7,145 bases of DNA. It comes from Vitreoscilla sp. (GTDB lineage: Bacteria; Pseudomonadota; Gammaproteobacteria; Burkholderiales; Burkholderiaceae). The stretch spans positions 1-7,145 of the forward strand of contig JACMOG010000617.1 in assembly GCA_014378125.1 (NCBI GenBank). Direction: 5' to 3'. The translations under genes were made by a program, and so were the position numbers. This document shows, piece after piece, positions 1-5,775 of this stretch; position 1 is the first letter of the stretch, and each line of letters starts with the position of its first letter. The notes beneath the pieces were generated by a model that searched no databases, was not told the DNA's origin, and worked only from the letters and a program-made list of their open reading frames with translations.

Positions 1-571
1 CGGGCCATTGCACGAACGTGTTGAGCAGCGGGTCGCCGCCGATCCAGTTCGTCCAGCCGAGCGTGGAGTTCGCGGGCACCGCGTACACCTCCACCTCGTG
101 GCCTTGCGCCTTCAACGGCTGCGCCGCGGCGTCGGCGCCCGCGCGGTCGTAGTAGCCGCGATAGCCCACGCAGCCCACGATGGGAAAGCACCAGGGGGCG
201 AGCTGGAGCGCCAGCTCCGGCGCCGCCACCACGTTCCACACCGCGGCGCTGCGCTTGAGGTCGGCGTACGAGCGGTAGCTGCCGTTGTCGGGCTCGTGCA
301 GCTCGGTCACCGCGAACTCGCGCATGCGCTGCGTGAGCCCGAGGCGCTTGCGCAGCGCCTCGGGCGTGGCCGGGTCGGCGATCGCGTCCTTCACCGGCCG
401 CGCCGCGGCCAGCAGGCGGAGGTGTCCGCTGGCCGACTGGCCCAGGTAGCCGATGGACGAGCAGCCCGACGTGACGCACAGCGTGGCGAGCAGCACCGCC
501 ACCAGCCCGCCCAGGCTCAGCGCGCTGGCCAGGCCCCAACGCGCGGCGCGACGCCTCGGCCAGAAGTTCAT
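1..571 (-). CDS. putative lipoprotein aminopeptidase (PF10023-like), partial, C-terminus cut off by window edge
   Basis: This minus-strand gene starts at the ATG at 571-569 and stays open for 190 codons to the window edge. The N-terminus has basic residues (Arg6-Arg8, Arg11), a hydrophobic stretch (about residues 13-32), then Thr-Ser-Gly-Cys37. This reads as a signal peptide with an imperfect lipobox (Thr instead of Leu at -3), so the protein is probably a membrane-anchored periplasmic lipoprotein. After the Cys come stretches typical of the putative aminopeptidase family PF10023: GYLGQSASGHLRLL (about 41-54), AVWNVVAAPEL (about 110-120), WCFPIVGCVGYRGYYD (about 127-142) and STLGWTNWIGGDPLL (about 169-183). 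The zinc-binding HExxH segment expected in this family would lie further on, outside the window, so catalysis cannot be confirmed. A run of six G (plus-strand 579-584) seven bases upstream could act as the ribosome binding site. The gene lies 58 bases after the molybdoenzyme gene on the same strand and may share its transcript. Family assignment is from remembered motifs and is fairly secure. The substrate is unknown. Confidence 0.85.
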   Translation of the reverse strand, partial: MNFWPRRRAARWGLASALSLGGLVAVLLATLCVTSGCSSIGYLGQSASGHLRLLAAARPVKDAIADPATPEALRKRLGLTQRMREFAVTELHEPDNGSYRSYADLKRSAAVWNVVAAPELALQLAPWCFPIVGCVGYRGYYDRAGADAAAQPLKAQGHEVEVYAVPANSTLGWTNWIGGDPLLNTFVQWP

Positions 572-629
572 CAGGTAGCCCCCCGCATGCGGCCTGCGGT
601 GCGAGCGCCTGCTGGCCTCCGGACGGTGC

Positions 630-2714
630 TCATGCCGCGCGCTCGACCTCGACCAGGCAGTCGTAGAACGACGGCGCGCGGCCCATGTCGGTGAGGCGCT
701 GGTGCGTGAGCTCGTTGACGTTGGTGCCGTCCAGGCCGTACTTGCGCCACCACACGCCCAGCCCGTGCACGACCCCGGCGCGGGCGCGCGGGCTCACGCG
801 GGCGACGCAGCGGTAGTCGCCGCGGTCGTTGAACACGCGCACCTCGTCGCCATCGGCGATGCCGCGCGACGCGGCGTCGGAAGGCTCGATCTCCAGCACC
901 GGCTCCTGCTCGATGGCGCGCAGGCTCTTCACGTTGACGAACGTGGAGTTGAGGAAGTTGCGCGCCGGCGGCGAGATCATGGCCAGCGGGAAGCGGCGCG
1001 CCAGCTCGGGCGCGCTGCGCGCGCTTTCGTAGGGCGGCAGGTAGTCGGGCAGGCCGATGCCCGGGACGTCGCACTGCACGCGGCCGCTGGGCGTGGGAAA
1101 GCCCCCCTCGGCGAACGGCGCCTCGGGCAGCGGCAGCTGGAACCACCCCACCGAACGCAGCTTGTCGAACTCAACGGGGGCGGCCACGGCCTGGCGTGCC
1201 AGCGCCAGGTCGTCGTCGCCGAAGCACGGCTCGTCGAAGCCCATGCGCTGCGCCAGGGCGCGGAAGATGGCCGCGTTGGAGCGCGACTCGCCGCGCGGCG
1301 TGAGCGCGGGCTCGTTGATCACCAGCGTCGTGTGGCCATAGCTGGCGTGCACGTCCCAGTGCTCGAGCTGCGTGGTGGCGGGCAGCACGTAGTCGGCGTG
1401 GTCGGCGGTGTCGGTGAGGAAGTGCTCCAGCACGACGGTGAACAGGTCGTCGCGGCAGAAGCCCGCGACCACGCGGCGCGAATCGGGCGCCACGGCCACC
1501 GGGTTGCTGTTGTAGACCAGCAGCGCCTCGATCCTCGGCCCGAAAGTACGCCCATCGGGCAGCGCCTCGCCCGCCTGGCGCAGCAGGTCGTCGCCGATGG
1601 TGCTCATGTTGACGGTGCGCGGGGTGCGGCCGGCCAGCAGCTCGGGATGGCCCAGCGTCTGGTTGCGGAACGGCGCGAACCAGCCGCCCGACGACAGCAG
1701 CATGCCGCCGGCACGATGGCGCCAGGCGCCCGTGAGGCAGGGCAGCAGCGCGATCAGCCGCGTGGCGTTGCCGCCGCCGCGCACGCGCTGCATGCCGTAG
1801 TTCAGGCGGATGGCGGCCGGCCGCGTGGTGCCGTACAGGCGCGCGAACTCGCGGATCTGCGCGGGCGCGAGGCCGCATTCCGGCGCGGCGCGCTCGGGCG
1901 TCCACGCGAGCGCGCGCTCGCGCAGTCCGGCCCAGCCGTCGACGTGGCGCTCGATATAGTCGGCGTCCAGCCAGTCGTTGACGATCAGCTCGTGCATGAC
2001 CGCGAGCGCCAGCGCGCCATCGCTGCCGGGCGTGAGCGCGAGGTGGTGGTGGCACTTCTCGGCCGTCTCGGTGCGGCGCGGGTCGATGCACACCAGCGTG
2101 GCGCCGGCGCGCTTCGCGGCGAGCGCCAGCGGCCAGAAGTGCAGGTTGGAGGCGATGGAGTTGCTGCCCCAGATGACGATGAGCTGGCTTTCGGCGAAGT
2201 GCTCCACGTGCATGCCCACCTTGGCGCCATAGGTGGCGGCCAGCGCGTCGCCCCCGGCGTTGGAGCAGATGGTGCGGTCGAGCCGCGACGCGCCGAGCTT
2301 GTTGAAGAAGCGCGCGGCCATGCCCTCGCCCTGCACCATGCCCATCGTGCCCGCATAGCTGTAGGGCAGGATAGCCTCGGGGGCGCGCGCCGCGATCTCG
2401 CCCAGGCGGGCGGCGATGTCCGTCAGCGCCTCGTCCCACGAGACCGGCACGAACTCGCCGCGGCCCTTGGGCCCGACGCGCTTCAACGGCCGCAGCACGC
2501 GCTCGGCATGCTCGGTGCGCTCGGCATAGCGCGACACCTTGGTGCACAGCGCGCCGTTGGTGGTGGGATGGTCGGGGTCGCCCTGCAGCCTGATGACCTT
2601 GTCGCCCTGGACGGTGACGCGCATGGCACAGGTGTCCGGGCAGTCGTGCGGGCAGGCCGCCTGGACGGTGCGGGGGGCGTCGGTGGTGGGGGTTTCGACA
2701 AGGATTTCGACCAT
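630..2714 (-). CDS. molybdopterin oxidoreductase, DMSO-reductase/formate dehydrogenase superfamily (BisC/FdhA-like)
   Basis: A 694-residue catalytic subunit of the Mo/W-bis-MGD superfamily. An N-terminal 4Fe-4S site is visible as CPHDCPDTC (Cys21, Cys25, Cys29) plus Cys57 in NGALCTKV, giving C-x3-C-x3-C-x27-C. Next come the conserved SWDEAL (92-97) and DRTICSNAGGDAL (146-158). Cys150 is at about the place where this superfamily has its molybdenum ligand; that assignment is inferred from position only. IDPRRTETAEK belongs to the cofactor-binding core. The C-terminal molybdopterin-dinucleotide-binding domain begins near SPPARNFLNSTF and runs to the end. There is no twin-arginine signal, so the enzyme is probably cytoplasmic. 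The start is well fixed: an in-frame TGA lies 15 bases upstream (2729-2727) with no alternative start between, and starting later would lose Cys21-Cys29. No clear Shine-Dalgarno is visible. No electron-transfer or membrane-anchor subunit is encoded next to it, so the substrate (formate or another oxyanion or small molecule) cannot be assigned. Confidence 0.93.
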   Translation of the reverse strand: MVEILVETPTTDAPRTVQAACPHDCPDTCAMRVTVQGDKVIRLQGDPDHPTTNGALCTKVSRYAERTEHAERVLRPLKRVGPKGRGEFVPVSWDEALTDIAARLGEIAARAPEAILPYSYAGTMGMVQGEGMAARFFNKLGASRLDRTICSNAGGDALAATYGAKVGMHVEHFAESQLIVIWGSNSIASNLHFWPLALAAKRAGATLVCIDPRRTETAEKCHHHLALTPGSDGALALAVMHELIVNDWLDADYIERHVDGWAGLRERALAWTPERAAPECGLAPAQIREFARLYGTTRPAAIRLNYGMQRVRGGGNATRLIALLPCLTGAWRHRAGGMLLSSGGWFAPFRNQTLGHPELLAGRTPRTVNMSTIGDDLLRQAGEALPDGRTFGPRIEALLVYNSNPVAVAPDSRRVVAGFCRDDLFTVVLEHFLTDTADHADYVLPATTQLEHWDVHASYGHTTLVINEPALTPRGESRSNAAIFRALAQRMGFDEPCFGDDDLALARQAVAAPVEFDKLRSVGWFQLPLPEAPFAEGGFPTPSGRVQCDVPGIGLPDYLPPYESARSAPELARRFPLAMISPPARNFLNSTFVNVKSLRAIEQEPVLEIEPSDAASRGIADGDEVRVFNDRGDYRCVARVSPRARAGVVHGLGVWWRKYGLDGTNVNELTHQRLTDMGRAPSFYDCLVEVERAA

Positions 2715-2758
2715 TCCGAAATGATGTCACAACGCGGCCGTCGAGCGCCACGATAGGC

Positions 2759-2787
2759 ATAAGATTGCCCGAATCCCTGCCTTGCAA
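2759..2787 (-). promoter_or_regulatory. candidate sigma-70 promoter for the molybdoenzyme gene
   Basis: Read on the minus strand, TTGCAA (2787-2782; 4 of 6 matches to TTGACA) is followed after exactly 17 bases by TCTTAT (2764-2759; 4 of 6 matches to TATAAT). Transcription would start near 2752 and give a leader of roughly 38 bases before the ATG at 2714. The site fills most of the 83-base divergent gap, so it could affect expression of both flanking genes. It is a pattern match only. Confidence 0.4.
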
Positions 2788-2797
2788 GCCATCGACC

Positions 2798-4021
2798 ATG
2801 AACGTCATCGAATCCCTGCTGGCCGACGCGGCCGCCATCAGCGCGCTCCGACGAGAGATCCACGCGCATCCGGAGCTGTGCTTCCAGGAACAACGCACCA
2901 GCGACCTGGTAGCCGCCAAGCTCACCGAATGGGGCATTCCCATCCGGCGCGGGCTGGGCAAGACCAGCGTCGTGGGCATCGTCGAGGGCCGCCTCGGCAC
3001 CGCCGGCGGCGCCATCGGGCTGCGCGCCGACATGGACGCGCTGCCCATGTCCGAGTCCAACACTTTCGGGCACGCCAGCCGCAACGCCGGCCGCATGCAC
3101 GCCTGCGGCCATGACGGCCACACGGCGATGCTGCTGGCCGCGGCGCAGCACCTGAGCAAGCAGCGCGATTTCGACGGCATCGTGTACCTGCTGTTCCAGC
3201 CCGCGGAGGAAGGCGGGGGCGGCGCGCGCGAGATGATCAAGGACGGCCTGTTCACCGAGTTCCCCATGGACGCGGTGTTCGGCATGCACAACTGGCCGGG
3301 CATCCCGGTGGGCCAGCTGGCCGTGTGCCCCGGCCCGTGCATGGCCTCGAGCAACGAGTTCTTCATCACGATCAAGGGCCGCGGGTCGCACGCCGCGCTG
3401 CCGCACCTGTCCATCGACCCGGTGCCCATCGCGTGCCAGATGGTGCAGGCGTTCCAGACCATCATCACGCGCAACAAGAAGCCTACCGACACGGGCGTCA
3501 TCTCGGTCACCACCATCCACGCCGGCGAGGCCGCCAACGTGGTGCCCGACTCCTGCGTCATCGAAGGCACCGTGCGCACGTTCACGCTGCCGGTGCTCGA
3601 CCTGATCGAGCAACGCATGCGCGAGATCGCCCAGCACACGGCCGCCGCCTTCGGCGCCACGGTGGAGTTCCGCTTCCACCGCAACTACCCGCCCACCGTC
3701 AACCACGACGCCGAGGCCGCCTTCGTGGCCGACGTCATGCGCGACACCGTCGGTGCCGAGAACACGCTGGCCTTCGAGCCGTCGATGACCGCCGAGGACT
3801 TCAGCTATTTCCTGCTCGAGAAGCCGGGCGCCTACTTCGTCATCGGCCATGGCGACGGCAGCGACGGCGTTGACGACGACGGCGAGGCCGCCGCCAACCG
3901 CCACAACCTCGGGCCGTGCACTTTGCACAACCCGCACTACGACTTCAACGACGACCTGATCCCGCTGGGCGGCACGCTGTGGATCCGGCTGGTCGACAAG
4001 TGGTTCAGCAGACCTCGTTGA
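2798..4021 (+). CDS. M20-family amidohydrolase / metallopeptidase (HipO/AbgB-like)
   Basis: A 407-residue zinc or manganese dependent amidohydrolase of the M20 family, whose members cleave N-acyl amino acids, hippurate, aminobenzoyl-glutamate or small peptide conjugates in the cytoplasm. The start region has the family signature LRREIHAHPEL (17-27). Metal and catalytic residues are visible in MHACGHDGHT (Cys103, His105, Asp106), PAEEGGGG (Glu137/Glu138), GMHN (His164) and LHNPHYDFNDD (His377). GLRADMDALPM (74-84) and SHAALPHL are also typical; the latter belongs to the dimerization domain in the middle of the chain. I chose the ATG at 2798: a TTG at 2765 is in frame, but its extra 11 residues are not typical and family members start close to MNVIESLL. 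No strong Shine-Dalgarno is visible. Near the C-terminus an Asp/Gly-rich stretch (about 352-364) looks like an extended loop. The DUF2817 peptidase gene follows after 8 bases, so the two are probably cotranscribed. The exact substrate is not predictable. Confidence 0.95.
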   Translation: MNVIESLLADAAAISALRREIHAHPELCFQEQRTSDLVAAKLTEWGIPIRRGLGKTSVVGIVEGRLGTAGGAIGLRADMDALPMSESNTFGHASRNAGRMHACGHDGHTAMLLAAAQHLSKQRDFDGIVYLLFQPAEEGGGGAREMIKDGLFTEFPMDAVFGMHNWPGIPVGQLAVCPGPCMASSNEFFITIKGRGSHAALPHLSIDPVPIACQMVQAFQTIITRNKKPTDTGVISVTTIHAGEAANVVPDSCVIEGTVRTFTLPVLDLIEQRMREIAQHTAAAFGATVEFRFHRNYPPTVNHDAEAAFVADVMRDTVGAENTLAFEPSMTAEDFSYFLLEKPGAYFVIGHGDGSDGVDDDGEAAANRHNLGPCTLHNPHYDFNDDLIPLGGTLWIRLVDKWFSRPR

Positions 4022-4029
4022 ATGAATGC

Positions 4030-5106
4030 ATGGATCACTTCGCCCACACCTACGCCGAGGCACGCGCCAAGTTCCTTGCCGCCGCCACCGGCGCGCGCGT
4101 GGAGTCGCATCCGGAGCCGTTGCGCGGACTCGAGCTCGAACCGCTGGCCATGGACGTGGCGCGCGTGGGCGCCGACGACGCCGACGCGCTGCTGGTCATC
4201 TCCAGCGGTTGCCACGGCGTCGAGGGCCATTGCGGCTCGGGCGCGCAAGTGGCGCTGCTGCGTGACGAGGCCTTCCGGGCCAAGGCGCGCCACGCCGGCG
4301 TGGCCCTGCTGTTCATCCACGCGCTCAACCCGTGGGGCTTCTCGTTCGGCCGCCGCGTCACGCACGAGGGCGTCGACCTCAACCGCAACTTCGTCGACTT
4401 CCGCCGTCCGCTGCCGGGCAACCCCGGCTACGACCAACTGGCCGCCGTGCTGCTGCCCGAACAATGGCCGCCGCACGCGGGCAACGAGCGCCAGCTGATG
4501 GCCTACGCCGCCTCGTACGGCATGGCGGCGCTGCAGGCGGCCATCTCCGGCGGCCAGTATCGCCATCCGGACGGCCTCTTCTACGGTGGCACCTCGCCCA
4601 CCTGGGGCCAGCAGGCGCTGCGCCTGGTGCTGCGCCAGCACGGCTCCAGGTGCCGCCAGCTCGGCTGGATCGACCTGCACAGCGGACTGGGCGAGAGCGG
4701 CCGCGGCGAGCGCATCTTCGCGTGCCGCGACGACGACTCGGCCAGGCACCGCGCCAAGGCCTGGTGGGGCAACCGCATCACGTTCACCGGGGACGGGTCG
4801 TCCACCTCGTCCGACCTCCACGGCAACCTGTGGCACGCCGCCTACGACGAATGCCCGCAGGCGGCCTACGCCGGCATCACGCTGGAGTTCGGCACGCAGC
4901 CGCCCGAGACGGTGCTGGCCGCGCTGCGCCAGGACCACTGGGTGGCGCGCCGGCGCAACCGGCACGACGAGCATGCCGAGCCCGCCCGCGCCGCGATGCG
5001 CCAGGCGTTCTTCACCGACACGCCGGAGTGGAAGAAGGCGGTGCTCGTGCAGTCGCGCGAGGCCGCGGCCCAGGCGCTCGACGGCATGGCGTCCTGGCGG
5101 CAATGA
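4030..5106 (+). CDS. DUF2817 / M14-like zinc metallopeptidase
   Basis: A 358-residue protein of the DUF2817 family, a branch of the M14 carboxypeptidase/AspA-like zinc hydrolases. The expected zinc residues are visible: His62 and Glu65 in GCHGVEGHCGSG (HxxE), His217 in WIDLHSGLG, and the proposed catalytic Glu286 in TLEFGTQPPE. The Asn118-Arg119 pair in GVDLNRNFVDF matches the substrate-carboxylate-binding NR of M14 enzymes. GGQYRHPDGLFYGGTSPTW (174-192) is strongly conserved in the family. No signal peptide is present, so it is likely cytoplasmic. Three ATGs lie within 11 bases (4022, 4026, 4030), each in a different frame; only 4030 opens this reading frame. An in-frame TTG at 4018 overlaps the upstream stop and is a less likely start. 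The 8-base spacing from the M20 gene, without a clear ribosome binding site, suggests translational coupling. Substrates of DUF2817 proteins are not established to my knowledge; a peptide or N-acyl amino acid is inferred. Confidence 0.93.
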   Translation: MDHFAHTYAEARAKFLAAATGARVESHPEPLRGLELEPLAMDVARVGADDADALLVISSGCHGVEGHCGSGAQVALLRDEAFRAKARHAGVALLFIHALNPWGFSFGRRVTHEGVDLNRNFVDFRRPLPGNPGYDQLAAVLLPEQWPPHAGNERQLMAYAASYGMAALQAAISGGQYRHPDGLFYGGTSPTWGQQALRLVLRQHGSRCRQLGWIDLHSGLGESGRGERIFACRDDDSARHRAKAWWGNRITFTGDGSSTSSDLHGNLWHAAYDECPQAAYAGITLEFGTQPPETVLAALRQDHWVARRRNRHDEHAEPARAAMRQAFFTDTPEWKKAVLVQSREAAAQALDGMASWRQ

Positions 5107-5126
5107 CGATCATGTCCTGAATCGTC
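5105..5126. repeat. short inverted repeat GACGAT-N10-ATCGTC
   Basis: Perfect 6-bp arms (5105-5110 and 5121-5126) are separated by 10 bases, overlapping the stop codon of the DUF2817 gene. The arm spacing of 16 bases centre to centre would suit a dimeric DNA-binding protein. No T-tract follows, so a rho-independent terminator is unlikely. Six-bp arms can occur by chance. Confidence 0.35.
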
Positions 5127-5138
5127 CGCAATCGGTCC
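5120..5138 (+). promoter_or_regulatory. candidate operator: direct repeat AATCGTCC / AATCGGTCC, about 10 bp apart
   Basis: AATCGTCC (5120-5127) is followed by AATCGGTCC (5130-5138), the two copies starting 10 bases apart, about one helical turn. AraC-type regulators often bind such in-phase direct repeats beside the -35 region, and an AraC/GlxA-type regulator is encoded in the operon just downstream. The site sits about 15 bases before a -10-like hexamer. Link to that regulator is inference. Confidence 0.3.
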
Positions 5139-5149
5139 CGCGGCGGGGC

Positions 5150-5158
5150 TGCGAGAAT
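5150..5158 (+). promoter_or_regulatory. candidate extended -10 element for the isochorismatase-regulator operon
   Basis: TG (5150-5151), one base, then GAGAAT (5153-5158) resembles an extended -10 (TGnTATAAT) with 4 of 6 hexamer matches. No -35 like TTGACA is found 16-18 bases upstream, which would fit an activator-dependent promoter, but the evidence is thin. Transcription would start near 5165. Confidence 0.25.
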
Positions 5159-5162
5159 GGCC

Positions 5163-5183
5163 GTCCGGCCGCAAGATCCGGAC
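5163..5183. repeat. inverted repeat GTCCGG-N9-CCGGAC in the leader of the isochorismatase-family gene
   Basis: Perfect 6-bp GC-rich arms (5163-5168 and 5178-5183) flank a 9-base spacer, ending 10 bases before the ribosome binding site of the next gene. It would lie at or just after the proposed transcription start, so it could be an operator or a hairpin at the 5' end of the mRNA. Confidence 0.4.
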
Positions 5184-5193
5184 ATCCACTCAC

Positions 5194-5198
5194 AGGAG
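5194..5198 (+). promoter_or_regulatory. ribosome binding site AGGAG
   Basis: AGGAG lies six bases before the ATG at 5205. It is the clearest Shine-Dalgarno in the window. It decides the start of the isochorismatase-family protein over the longer reading frame, which is open from about 5157. Confidence 0.85.
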
Positions 5199-5204
5199 AA
5201 CGCC

Positions 5205-5762
5205 ATGCAGACCGCCCTGCTTCTGATCGATGTCCAGGAATCCTTCCCGCAACGCCCGTACTGGTCTCAAACCGGCGCCGACGTCTTCCTGACGCACGTC
5301 AACCGCCTGGTGGATGGCGCGCAGGCGCGCGGCATCCCCATCGTTCGCGTGTTCCACACCGACGGCCCGCAAACCCCAGGCAATCCGTTCGCGCACGGCA
5401 GCCCGTTCATCCGCCCGCTGACCGGCCTGGCGCCGTTCGAGGCCGCGCTCACCGTGGAGAAGCACCGCCACAGCGCGCTGGTGGGCACGCCGCTGCAGAA
5501 CTGGCTGGTGGCCAACGGCATCCGTCGCGTGATCGTGGCCGGCATCCGCACCGAGCAGTGCTGCGAGACCACCACGCGCCACGCCAGCGACGAGGGGTGG
5601 GAGGTCGACTTCGTGGGCGACGCCACGCTCACCTTCGACATGACCACGCCCGCGGGCCGCACGCTGTCCGCATCCGAGATCCGCGAGCGCACGGAGACCG
5701 TGCTCGTCGATCGCTTCGCCGCGCTGGCGACCGTGGACGAGGCGCTGGCGCGCGCCCGCTGA
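5205..5762 (+). CDS. isochorismatase-family cysteine hydrolase
   Basis: A 185-residue cytoplasmic hydrolase of the isochorismatase-like superfamily, which includes nicotinamidases, N-carbamoyl amidohydrolases, ureidoacrylate amidases and true isochorismatases. The catalytic triad is visible: Asp9 in LLLIDVQESF, Lys86 in TVEKHRHSAL, and Cys119 in GIRTEQCCETTTRHASDEGW, which replaces the more common CV with CC. The start at 5205 is set by the AGGAG six bases upstream; an in-frame extension back to about 5157 would be non-homologous leader. The length is usual for the family. The GlxA-type regulator gene starts 13 bases after its stop, so the two are almost certainly one operon, and the regulator probably controls this enzyme or its pathway. 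There is no isochorismate or siderophore gene nearby, so amide hydrolysis is more likely than isochorismate cleavage. The substrate remains unknown. Confidence 0.93.
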   Translation: MQTALLLIDVQESFPQRPYWSQTGADVFLTHVNRLVDGAQARGIPIVRVFHTDGPQTPGNPFAHGSPFIRPLTGLAPFEAALTVEKHRHSALVGTPLQNWLVANGIRRVIVAGIRTEQCCETTTRHASDEGWEVDFVGDATLTFDMTTPAGRTLSASEIRERTETVLVDRFAALATVDEALARAR

Positions 5763-5766
5763 GAGG
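5761..5766 (+). promoter_or_regulatory. ribosome binding site GAGAGG overlapping the upstream stop codon
   Basis: GAGAGG overlaps the TGA of the isochorismatase-family gene (5760-5762) and lies nine bases before the ATG at 5776. The overlap supports coupled translation of the two genes. Confidence 0.6.
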
Positions 5767-5775
5767 CGGCCCGCC

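Noticed and set aside
8..694. Plus-strand open frame at the left end
   Set aside because: Lies opposite the partial lipoprotein aminopeptidase, whose conserved motifs are on the minus strand.
2724..2735. TGTGACA on the minus strand as a CRP-type half site
   Set aside because: There is no matching second half at the expected spacing.
702..2756. Long plus-strand open frame (684 codons) opposite the molybdoenzyme gene
   Set aside because: The protein is Arg/Ala/His/Gly-rich with no recognisable motif. It is a typical antisense shadow in high-GC coding DNA, while the opposite strand encodes a clear family protein.
1171..3684. Minus-strand open frame of 837 codons crossing the divergent gap
   Set aside because: It spans parts of two real genes on opposite strands and its composition changes with each. 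No family features are visible.
2483..4063. Minus-strand open frame of 526 codons opposite the M20 gene
   Set aside because: Low-complexity Val/His/Arg/Gly-rich antisense shadow with no motifs; the plus strand carries intact catalytic motifs.
3937..5103. Minus-strand open frame of 388 codons opposite the DUF2817 gene
   Set aside because: Same pattern of antisense shadow; the plus strand encodes a complete DUF2817 protein.
5137..5147. CCCG-CGG-CGGG hairpin as a terminator for the M20/DUF2817 operon
   Set aside because: The stem is only 4 bp and no T-run follows; it is common in sequence this GC-rich.
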